DNA of 64,000 nt, taken from contig CAWDNS010000001.1 of assembly GCA_963803775.1 (NCBI GenBank), positions 1-64,000 on the forward strand, in the 5' to 3' direction. The translations under genes and the position numbers were made by a program. The stretch is from JABCZH01 sp963803775 (lineage in GTDB: Bacteria > Acidobacteriota > Terriglobia > Terriglobales > Acidobacteriaceae). Within the stretch, counting starts at the first letter, position 1. Each line of letters begins with the position of its first letter. Below the pieces are notes generated by a model. That model was given only the letters and a program-made list of their open reading frames with translations. It searched no databases and was not told where the DNA came from. Of the stretch, positions 28,441 through 36,006 are shown in pieces.

Positions 28441-29358
28441 CTAGTCGGCGGAAGCAGCCGAAGAGGACGGAGCCGTCAAATGCAAACTGGTGATCGAAGA
28501 CGCCACCGGCGGTAGGGCGGGAAGATTGGACATCTTCACCCGGTACACATGGCGCGCCAAACCGAGTTTTTTCAGCGCCCAAATGCCGTACCAGTTCATG
28601 TCAATTTCATACCATCGCAAGCCGTGCCGGGCGGAAACCGGATGGGCGTGATGATTGTTGTGCCAGCCCTCGCCAAAGGTGAGAAGCGCCACCCACCAAC
28701 TGTTGGTGGAAAGGTCCTTGGTGATGAACCGGCGCGTACCCCAGCTATGAGTTGCGGAGTTCACTAGCCAGGTAGAGTGCAGCCCGACCACGGTGCGCAG
28801 GAAGATGCCCCATAACAAGAACGGAAGGCCTCCAATGGCTAGCAGCACCAATCCCAGAACGGTCATGGGAACATAGTGATATTTCGTGAGCCAGACGTGG
28901 TACTTATCCTTCGCGAGATCAGGGACGTAGCGGGCCAGCGTAGTGGTGTCATGGTGCATCGACTTGCCGGTAAGGATCCAGCCCATGTGTGCCCACCACT
29001 TGCCATCAATAGGCGAATGGGGGTCACCTTCTTCGTCGGAAAACTGGTGATGAATGCGGTGGGTTGCAACCCAGAAAATCGGACCGCCTTCAAGCGCCAA
29101 CGTGGCGCAGGTCGTCAGGAAATATTCCACCCACTTCGGGGTCTTGTAGCCGCGGTGAGTCAGCAACCGGTGATAGGCCATGCCGATGCCGAGACTCCCC
29201 GAAACCCACCATAGAAACATGGCGAGGAACAGGGCTTTCCAGGTGAAGAAAAACAGTGCCGCAATGGCACCCACGTGAAACAGGCCCATAAAGATTGCGG
29301 TTACCCAGTTGATTTCATCGTCGGCGGCGGCTTTGCGATTGAGCACTTCGAGTTCCAT
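28441..29358 (-). CDS. Acyl-CoA/acyl-lipid fatty acid desaturase (delta-9 type)
   Basis: 305 residues with the three histidine boxes of membrane di-iron desaturases: HRLLTH at 63-68, HRIHH at 100-104 and HNNHHAHP in the C-terminal third. Four membrane helices lie between and before them, including AIFMGLFHVGAIAALFFF and FGEGWHNNHH's preceding segment. It introduces a double bond into saturated acyl chains, which adjusts membrane fluidity. It is the first gene of an apparent operon with a small membrane protein and a two-component system, which suggests control of lipid unsaturation. Confidence 0.9.
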   Translation of the reverse strand: MELEVLNRKAAADDEINWVTAIFMGLFHVGAIAALFFFTWKALFLAMFLWWVSGSLGIGMAYHRLLTHRGYKTPKWVEYFLTTCATLALEGGPIFWVATHRIHHQFSDEEGDPHSPIDGKWWAHMGWILTGKSMHHDTTTLARYVPDLAKDKYHVWLTKYHYVPMTVLGLVLLAIGGLPFLLWGIFLRTVVGLHSTWLVNSATHSWGTRRFITKDLSTNSWWVALLTFGEGWHNNHHAHPVSARHGLRWYEIDMNWYGIWALKKLGLARHVYRVKMSNLPALPPVASSITSLHLTAPSSSAASAD

Positions 29359-29463
29359 GGCGCGTTCCCCGGTTGCAGCTGGATTCTAGATTTAAGGTAT
29401 CAAGAGGGGGGAATGGTGAGTGTAATAGTTCTGTAATATTGGGGTTACGAGAGGACAAGCCCG

Positions 29464-30345
29464 TCAGGCCGCTGTTCCCTTGACCTCGATTCCGGCCCAC
29501 TTTTCGAGCAGAGTGATGGTTGCGGCATAGTCCAGGTTTTCGTGTCCGTCTTCGGTGGCCATCTCGTAAATCTCTTCCACGGTTTCCAGGGCAGGCAGCT
29601 TGACGCGGGCTTCTTTGGCGGCTTCAAGGGCCAGGCGAATATCCTTGCGCATCAGCCGCAGTGGGAAATTGGCGGAGAAGTCTCGTTTAAGGACGAATGG
29701 CGCTTTGTAGTCCACGACTCCCGAACGAACCATGGATGCCTCAATCAGAGGCAGCATGGTTTCGGCGGGCACACCGAGTTTGGTGGCCAGGGTGAGCGCC
29801 TCAGCGAATCCCTCGTAGATGACCGCGATTTGCAGATTCATGGCCAGCTTGGCGGCCTCGCCTTTGCCGGTCTCCCCCATGCGGAAAATCTTCTTGCCCG
29901 TAGCCGCGAATAAGGGTTTTAGTTTGTCGATTGTGGCCTCCTCACCGCCGACGATGAAAATCAGAGTGCCATTCTCGGCTCCGACCTTGGATCCGGTCAC
30001 CGGCGCATCCACGTACTGAACACCCCTTGCGCCTACACGTTCGGCAAACCGGCGGGTGGCAGTGGGAGAGATGGTGCTCGAATCTACGATGATTTGTCCA
30101 TCGGCCAAAGATTCGTGTACCCCTTGGGGGCCGAATAGAACGCTTTCGACGGCCTTGGTATCAGCCACGCACAGCCAGATTACTTCGGCATCGCGAGCGG
30201 CTTCGGCAGGCGAGGCGGCGGTTTTGGCGCCTTCGACATCGTTCCCCGGCGTGCGGTTCCACACTGTTACTTCGTGTCCAGCTTTGGCCAGATTAGACGC
30301 CATCGGACGTCCCATGATTCCCAAACCTAAAAATGCAATCCGCAT
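29464..30345 (-). CDS. NAD(P)-dependent 3-hydroxyacid dehydrogenase (HIBADH family)
   Basis: 293 residues from ATG 30345, chosen for the AGGGAG just upstream and because the family begins with the Rossmann motif IAFLGLGIMGRPMASNLAKAG at the very N-terminus. Other family marks are DAPVTGSKVGAENGTL, the catalytic lysine in GEAAKLAMNLQ, and KDIRLALEAAKEARVKLP near the end. Members oxidise 3-hydroxyisobutyrate or reduce tartronate semialdehyde or succinic semialdehyde. A promoter lies at 30382-30410, so it is probably its own unit. Confidence 0.88.
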   Translation of the reverse strand: MRIAFLGLGIMGRPMASNLAKAGHEVTVWNRTPGNDVEGAKTAASPAEAARDAEVIWLCVADTKAVESVLFGPQGVHESLADGQIIVDSSTISPTATRRFAERVGARGVQYVDAPVTGSKVGAENGTLIFIVGGEEATIDKLKPLFAATGKKIFRMGETGKGEAAKLAMNLQIAVIYEGFAEALTLATKLGVPAETMLPLIEASMVRSGVVDYKAPFVLKRDFSANFPLRLMRKDIRLALEAAKEARVKLPALETVEEIYEMATEDGHENLDYAATITLLEKWAGIEVKGTAA

Positions 30346-30381
30346 ATACACTCCCTGAACTATGAAAACACCGGAACAAGA

Positions 30382-30410
30382 ATTAGAACCGACAGGGATG
30401 GAACGGTCAA
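30382..30410 (-). promoter_or_regulatory. Sigma-70-type promoter
   Basis: On the minus strand TTGACC and TCTAAT are separated by exactly 17 bp. The start codon of the dehydrogenase is 36 bp beyond the -10 element. Confidence 0.6.
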
Positions 30411-30555
30411 GCAATCTACTCAAGATTTGTTATGAACGGAGATAGCCATGCCCAGGAAGGGCGGATGAGGGGCAGGCATTGAAGATCGGGTAAGAGTAAG
30501 GGCAGAAGACATCACGCAGTTCTTCTAGCGATCGCCCTAGTATCCAAGACCCGCG

Positions 30556-32337
30556 CTACTGCCCTGCCCCCGCCGGCTGAGCCGACACAAAGTCCTCCAT
30601 CACCGCCTTGCGCATCAGATCTGGCGGAAGTAAGCCTTGCGCAAGAATGAAATCGTGGAACTTCTTTTGGTTGAACTTTGCACCCATTGCCGCTTCAGTA
30701 TCTTTCCGCAATGCCAGCAGTTTGGTAAAGCCGTAGTAGTAGCTGTTCGCCTGACCTGGGGCACGGTAGGTGTAGCGCTCCACCTCCTCCTCGGCAAACG
30801 CAGGTGATTGCACCACATCCTGCTCAAGCACGTGCTTGGCATCGGCAGGCTGAATCTTGCCAGCCTGCAACTCCGGATCGAGGAACGCCCGTGCCGCCCG
30901 CAACAACCGGTAGTCAAGCGAGACCAACTGCCCCTCCAGCGGCATGTACGGCCGGACTATATATTCCGAATACAATCCCCAACCCTCAACATTGGTGCTG
31001 TTGAAGGCGTAGTGAACACGGGCGATGGAAACGCCTTTCTCGAGCATGGAGTCGAATTGGAGTTCGTGCCCGGGCCGGGCCTCGTGCGCCGTGAGGGTCC
31101 AAGCCGCTGCATCGAAGGTGAAATCGTCGTACTTCTCTGATGCGCTCTGGCCGGGCCCGGCCGGGATGTTCAAGGGCAGAACGAACTCACCCTTCTGGCC
31201 GGTGTTGTGCAGAAACGGCGGCGGCACCATGTGCGGGGCCGGCTGCTGCGCGGTCTCAGCCGCGCTTGCGATACGAATGCGGGCGGGACGGTCCGGCAAG
31301 GTTACCAGCCCCTGCTCAGTAATGATCGTCTCGATCTGCTTGAGCCGCTCCTGGTAAAACGGCAGAATGGCGTCGCCCACCAATTGCTGCTTCTTCAATT
31401 CGCGGATCACATCGCGATAGTCGCTAGACGGCAGCTTGCGCTCTTTCGCAATCTGCGCGGCGATCGGCTTCATCTCCTGTTGAATCTCGGCGAATCCCTG
31501 GTGGGCCAACTCCGCCATTTGAGCAGGCGGGATATCGATGCCGTATTGCTCCAGCGCCAGTGCGTATTCTTCCGGTTGCAGCCGGAAATCGGTGCGCGCT
31601 TTGGGCAGTACAGTCGCCCTGGTCCACGCATCGTAGTCGGTCAATTGGGATTTCAGCTTGGCATAGGGTTCCTCCCACCCGCTTAGCTGATATTTCTTAC
31701 AGAGCGTGGCGATATCGTCGAGGTAGTTGGAATCGCGCGCCAGTTCCGTCTCAATCTCCAGCTTCGCCGGATACACGACTCCGGGCTTCGCCGCCTGCTC
31801 CAGCACACGCTGTTTCAGAATCTCGGTGATTGGTCTGTAACCGGGATCAAGACCGGCGTACTTGCGAAGACGCGCCACCGCCGATGGCCGCCGTTCAGCG
31901 GGCGTTTGGTCATCGAGTAAGGATCTGATCCCGCTATACACCCGACTGCTCGCGTTCAGGAAGGGCACATTGTGGGCGCGATCGTAGTCCTGCTGGCGGA
32001 ATTCGAGCTCCACGCTGCGAATGATGATCGCCAGGTCCTGGGCGACTTCTTTCTGTTTCTCCTGCGTCAGCGCGTACTTGAGCTTGGCAATGACCTCTTC
32101 GGTTTCCTTGCGCTGCTGGTCCTCGTCGGCCAGGGTGGGCTGCGCGACCAGCGCGTCATACTGGCTTAAGCCCTGGCGCGTGCCCTGCTCGGGATGATGT
32201 TTCATCTCGACATTCAACACCTGGTTCGTATAGCGATTGCTGACCTCGATCCAACTGCTGCTGTCGGCGGCGTGTACTAGTTGAAGTGTCATAAGAACCA
32301 GAATCGACCCGCTCAAGAGAAAAATCGCCCTGCGCAT
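30556..32337 (-). CDS. DUF885 family exported protein
   Basis: 593 residues with a signal peptide (AIFLLSGSILVLMTLQLVHA). The family signature, a putative metalloprotease-like HExxPGH, is at TAHEARPGHELQFDSML. Other typical parts are NTGQKGEFVLPLN, NSTNVEGWGLYSEYIVRPYMP and YYGFTKLLALR near the C-terminus. DUF885 proteins resemble M3/M32-like peptidases and are very common in Acidobacteriota; substrates are mostly unknown. It is expected in the periplasm. Confidence 0.82.
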   Translation of the reverse strand: MRRAIFLLSGSILVLMTLQLVHAADSSSWIEVSNRYTNQVLNVEMKHHPEQGTRQGLSQYDALVAQPTLADEDQQRKETEEVIAKLKYALTQEKQKEVAQDLAIIIRSVELEFRQQDYDRAHNVPFLNASSRVYSGIRSLLDDQTPAERRPSAVARLRKYAGLDPGYRPITEILKQRVLEQAAKPGVVYPAKLEIETELARDSNYLDDIATLCKKYQLSGWEEPYAKLKSQLTDYDAWTRATVLPKARTDFRLQPEEYALALEQYGIDIPPAQMAELAHQGFAEIQQEMKPIAAQIAKERKLPSSDYRDVIRELKKQQLVGDAILPFYQERLKQIETIITEQGLVTLPDRPARIRIASAAETAQQPAPHMVPPPFLHNTGQKGEFVLPLNIPAGPGQSASEKYDDFTFDAAAWTLTAHEARPGHELQFDSMLEKGVSIARVHYAFNSTNVEGWGLYSEYIVRPYMPLEGQLVSLDYRLLRAARAFLDPELQAGKIQPADAKHVLEQDVVQSPAFAEEEVERYTYRAPGQANSYYYGFTKLLALRKDTEAAMGAKFNQKKFHDFILAQGLLPPDLMRKAVMEDFVSAQPAGAGQ

Positions 32338-32422
32338 TCATCCTCCGTATAAACCAAGAAATTAGTAGAGCACGCCCGTCGGCAAAACCGCAATTTGGGG
32401 AGCACGCAAAGGCTTAGTCAGC

Positions 32423-33739
32423 CTAGTAGGCCAGCAGAATTCGCAGGTCGCGCAGGTTGTTCCCCGTAGGGCCGGTCACGATGGCATCGCCGAGGGCGTT
32501 GAAAAACGGGTTGGCATCGAAATTTGAAAGATAAGTTTCGGCGTTCAAACTGCGGGAACGAGCACGGTCAAGCGTAGTACCGTCCACGATTGCACCGGCA
32601 GCGGAACTGTTGCCATCGATGCCGTCCGTACCGCCGCTTAGCACGGTGATGTTCTCGCCGGCAATCTTTTGCGCGCAGGCCAGCGCAAACTGCTGATTGC
32701 GTCCGCCGATTCCACCATTGCTTACTCTGACTGTGACTTCGCCGCCAGAAATCAGGCAGACCCGTTCGGAGTGCTTCCGCAATTCACGCACTCGGGTTAA
32801 CAGATAGTGGGCGGCGCGCGCATAGTCCCAATCGTCGCAACTGTTGTCCACCTCGACCTTGAAACCCTGGCGCTCGGCCTCGGCTTTAGCGGCCCCGATC
32901 AGAGTGGTGTTCGATAACACCGTCCACCAACGACTGCGGTGGAAAACGGGATCGTCAGATTTGGGGGTTTCCTCCAAAGCATGGCGTTGGAAGAGTTCAC
33001 GGACGGATGCGGGGAATTGTGTCAGCAGCCCGTGTTTTGGGGCAATGCGATCGCAGTCTACAATCGAGGTGGAATCAGGCATGGTGGGCCCTGAGGCCAG
33101 GGCGTCGGGCTCATTGTCGGGAACATCAGACACCAAAATCGAAACTTGCTGCGCGGGATGAGCGGCAAGGGCCAGGCGGCCGCCCTTTATGGCCGACAAA
33201 TGCTTGCGGATGGCGTTGATCTCCGCAATAGAAGCCCCGGAATGGACCAAGACCCGGTAAGTCGCGATCAGATCCTCCAGCGAGATTTCGTCATGAATGG
33301 GCTTTTCGGCAATGGAAGAACCACCGCCGCTGAGCAGGAAGATCACCAGCGACGACGCATCCTGGACGTCGAGAGACTTAAGCATGGTTTCGGCGGCCCG
33401 GATCGATTCCTGGTTGGGTGTGGGATGGCCTCCAAGAAAATAGCGGAAGCCGCGAATCTGCGAAGCTGGGGCGACGGAACTGGCGACGATCCCTTCAAAG
33501 CGCTCACCGGCCTGCATCTCCAGCGCATTGACCATGGTGTGCGCAGCCTTGCCCAGCGACACCACAAACACCCGATGGTAGGAATGAAGATCATACAGAT
33601 CTTCACAAACGCGCAGGACGCCACGCTCGCAAACCACGTCCCGCGCGAAAGCGCGGTCTATGCTGGCGTAAGTCAAGGCATGTTCGAAGAGATGGCGCGC
33701 GGTGACGCGCATTTCGATGGCCTGCTTCTCAGAGTTCAC
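32423..33739 (-). CDS. Glycerate 2-kinase (GckA/DUF4147-MOFRL type)
   Basis: 438 residues with both domains of class II glycerate kinases. The N-terminal DUF4147 domain has VVSLGKAAHTMVNALE, GHPTPNQES and FLLSGGGSSIAE. The C-terminal MOFRL domain has LISGGEVTVRVSNGGIGGRNQQFALA and SGGTDGIDGNSSAAGAIVDG. It phosphorylates D-glycerate to 2-phosphoglycerate. The first codon may be GTG 33739, although TATAAT at 33747-33752 puts the expected transcript start only a base or two upstream. ATG 33709 is the alternative, and a leaderless message is possible. Confidence 0.88.
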   Translation of the reverse strand: MNSEKQAIEMRVTARHLFEHALTYASIDRAFARDVVCERGVLRVCEDLYDLHSYHRVFVVSLGKAAHTMVNALEMQAGERFEGIVASSVAPASQIRGFRYFLGGHPTPNQESIRAAETMLKSLDVQDASSLVIFLLSGGGSSIAEKPIHDEISLEDLIATYRVLVHSGASIAEINAIRKHLSAIKGGRLALAAHPAQQVSILVSDVPDNEPDALASGPTMPDSTSIVDCDRIAPKHGLLTQFPASVRELFQRHALEETPKSDDPVFHRSRWWTVLSNTTLIGAAKAEAERQGFKVEVDNSCDDWDYARAAHYLLTRVRELRKHSERVCLISGGEVTVRVSNGGIGGRNQQFALACAQKIAGENITVLSGGTDGIDGNSSAAGAIVDGTTLDRARSRSLNAETYLSNFDANPFFNALGDAIVTGPTGNNLRDLRILLAY

Positions 33740-33743
33740 GGGG

Positions 33744-33775
33744 AAGATTATACGGGCGAGCTGTCAGCTTTCAGC
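33744..33775 (-). promoter_or_regulatory. Promoter of glycerate kinase gene with AGCT-type repeats
   Basis: A perfect TATAAT (minus strand, 33747-33752) has CTGAAA 16 bp upstream as a moderate -35. The region around it repeats AGCTGAAAGCTGACAGCT, similar in style to the repeat near topA/dprA. Confidence 0.45.
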
Positions 33776-33787
33776 TAACGGCCTCAG

Positions 33788-34450
33788 CTATCCGGGAAAG
33801 ACTTCCCTGATCCATGCTTCTATCGTTTCTCTTAGCTCTTTCAATCGGCCTTCGAAAAAATGGTCGGCGGATTCGATCAGCACGAGCTTCTTCGGTTCAG
33901 GAAGAGTCTGCGCTAGCTGCTCCAGCCGGGCCCGAGGGCCAAATTGGTCGCGGGTGCCACTCACCAACAACTTTGGCTTGTTGCAGGTTCGAAGAAAATC
34001 CAAGTCGTAGCTGCGGTCGTCGGTGGGAAGTAGCGGGAGCCCCAGACCGATGACCGAATCCACGCGTGGATCGGGGCAAGCTGCGCGTAAGCCAATGGCG
34101 GCGCCAAAAGAGAATCCGGCGAACATTATTGGCAGATGGAACTCGGCGTCCAGCCAGTCCAGAGCGGCGCGAACGTCGTCTGCTTCACCGAGGCCGTTAT
34201 CGTGTGTACCCAGGCTCATTCCGACGCTTCGAAAATTGAACCGCAACACCGGGAACCCGAAACTATTCAACGCTTTCATGGTGTGAAAGACGACCTTATT
34301 GTGAAACGCACCGCCGTAGAGAGGATGGGGATGACAGACCAGCGCGGCGTGAGACGCGCCCTCAACGCCCTGATTGAGCAGGGCTTCGAGACGGCCTGCG
34401 GGGCCGTCGATAAAGAAGGAACGGATGGCGGCGTTGGGCGGTAAAGACAC
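33788..34450 (-). CDS. Alpha/beta hydrolase, dienelactone-hydrolase-like
   Basis: 220 residues without a signal peptide. The fold markers are CHPHPLYGGAFHNKVV (oxyanion region), FAGFSFGAAIGLRAA (nucleophile serine in GFSFG), SGTRDQFGP (acid) and ADHFFEGR (histidine). This short, cap-less form matches cytosolic COG2945-type hydrolases, which are often esterases of unknown substrate. The stop is 48 bp upstream of the glycerate kinase start, so the two may be read together, but the second gene has its own promoter. Confidence 0.8.
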   Translation of the reverse strand: MSLPPNAAIRSFFIDGPAGRLEALLNQGVEGASHAALVCHPHPLYGGAFHNKVVFHTMKALNSFGFPVLRFNFRSVGMSLGTHDNGLGEADDVRAALDWLDAEFHLPIMFAGFSFGAAIGLRAACPDPRVDSVIGLGLPLLPTDDRSYDLDFLRTCNKPKLLVSGTRDQFGPRARLEQLAQTLPEPKKLVLIESADHFFEGRLKELRETIEAWIREVFPG

Positions 34451-34566
34451 TCACATGAAATTATCAGAAGCCTGGGCAACTCGCTCGGATTGGATCCTTC
34501 GACTTCGCTCAGGACAGTCTTACGATGCGCGTCCCACACGGCCCGAGGTAGGTTATTCTTTCGTGC

Positions 34567-35568
34567 ATGGACGTTGTATGGCTTACACGCCAACTGGTCG
34601 ACATCGAATCCACCACCGGAAATGAAGGTCGCGTGGCGGATTTTCTTCACCGCGAACTCATCCGGCTTGGCTACCGCTCAAGCAAGATGCCGGTCGAAGG
34701 CGAACGCTCGAATGTGTTCGCGACTTCTCCCCAGCAAGCGCAGCCGGAGGTTGTGTTCTCCACGCACATGGACACGGTTCCGCCGTTCATGCCGTCGTCG
34801 GAAGATACTGCGAGAATTTACGGGCGTGGGGCTTGCGATGCGAAGGGGATTATTGCTGCCCAGATCGCGGCCGCGGAACGGCTGCGCCAAGAAGGAATCT
34901 ACGTCGGGCTGTTGTTTGTCGTGGGTGAAGAAAAAGACAGCCTGGGAGCAAAAGTTGCGAATCAGCAGTCGCCGGGTTGCAAGTTTCTAGTGAACGGCGA
35001 GCCGACGGAAAACAAGATGGCATCGGCATCAAAGGGAACCTTGCGAGTGGAAATCAACGCCACCGGTCGCATGGCGCATTCGGCTTATCCGGAGCTGGGC
35101 GAATCCGCGATCGACAAACTGCTGGAAGCCTTGAATCGACTGAAGGTGATTAAGCTGCCGTCTGTTGAGGGCATTGGGCCGTCTACAGTCAACATTGGTG
35201 TCATCGAAGGCGGCCGCGCTCCGAATGTGATTCCCGACAAAGCACGGGCGCAACTGCTTTATCGACTAGTGGGGCCGTCGGAAAGGCTGCGAGAGGAAAT
35301 TGTGCGAACCGTGGCCGGTCTGGCAACGGCAGATTTTGTGCTGGAGATTCCTTTCGCTCGCCTGCGTACTCTGGATGGCTTGCCAACCATGGTCGCGGCC
35401 TTCACCACCGACATTCCCTGGCTCGGCAATTGGGGTGAGCCGTTGCTGGTGGGGCCAGGCTCGATCCATGTGGCGCATACCGAGGGCGAGTACATTGAGA
35501 AGAGGGAGTTACAGGAGGCGGTTGAGCTGTATTGTGCGATCGCGAGACGGCTGGTTAAGGCAGATTAA
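34567..35568 (+). CDS. M20 family metallopeptidase (ArgE/DapE/CPG2-like)
   Basis: 333 residues. Metal ligands follow the family order: STHMDTVP (His and Asp), YGRGACDAKG (bridging Asp), GEEKDSLG (catalytic and binding Glu) and the final His in HVAHTEGEYIEK. The inserted dimerisation domain shows GTLRVEINATGRMAHSAYPELG. Such enzymes remove acyl groups from amino acids or cut dipeptides; the length fits ArgE/DapE/LysK-like deacylases. It is divergent from the alpha/beta hydrolase. An argD-like aminotransferase is 10 kb away, but arginine synthesis is not shown here. Confidence 0.8.
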   Translation: MDVVWLTRQLVDIESTTGNEGRVADFLHRELIRLGYRSSKMPVEGERSNVFATSPQQAQPEVVFSTHMDTVPPFMPSSEDTARIYGRGACDAKGIIAAQIAAAERLRQEGIYVGLLFVVGEEKDSLGAKVANQQSPGCKFLVNGEPTENKMASASKGTLRVEINATGRMAHSAYPELGESAIDKLLEALNRLKVIKLPSVEGIGPSTVNIGVIEGGRAPNVIPDKARAQLLYRLVGPSERLREEIVRTVAGLATADFVLEIPFARLRTLDGLPTMVAAFTTDIPWLGNWGEPLLVGPGSIHVAHTEGEYIEKRELQEAVELYCAIARRLVKAD

Positions 35569-35623
35569 AGTCGCACAGGGTTATGGACGTAGTACACGCA
35601 TAGAAGGCACCGGCAGCTGTGCT

Positions 35624-35857
35624 ATGAAGACTAGAATCACGCTTACTCTGGATTCCACCTTGCTCCATAAAGCCCGAGCCATGGCCGACGAGAGAGGCAT
35701 TTCTGTCAGTTCCCTGCTGTCGGGCTGCCTTCAGCAGGTCGTCGGCGCTCGTAATGATTATCCGCGTGCGCGTGAGCGGGCGTTCGCACGGCTGCGCAAA
35801 GGGCTGGATTTGAATTGGACACGTCCCTCCTCACGCGATGAGCTTCACGAACGATGA
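35624..35857 (+). CDS. Ribbon-helix-helix antitoxin-like protein without its toxin
   Basis: 77 residues. The N-terminal TRITLTLDSTLLHKARAMADERGISVSSLLSGCLQQVV is a clear ribbon-helix-helix DNA-binding unit. The C-terminal SRDELHER is the usual tail of antitoxins paired with PIN-domain toxins. The stop codon overlaps an ATG in the ATGA manner expected of a toxin start, but that frame ends after 17 codons, so the toxin has been lost. It may still act as a DNA-binding protein or anti-toxin. Confidence 0.65.
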   Translation: MKTRITLTLDSTLLHKARAMADERGISVSSLLSGCLQQVVGARNDYPRARERAFARLRKGLDLNWTRPSSRDELHER

Positions 35858-36006
35858 GCGGCGTCCGACCCCGTTCCTCATCATGTAAAATCGCGGGCAG
35901 GTTCTAGGAAGACTCTACATCTCGCCGCAGTTCTGATTGCTACCATGCCGCGTAGAATGACAACTGGGATAAGGTTTGGCCGCGGACGATTTAGACTGTA
36001 GTAGCC

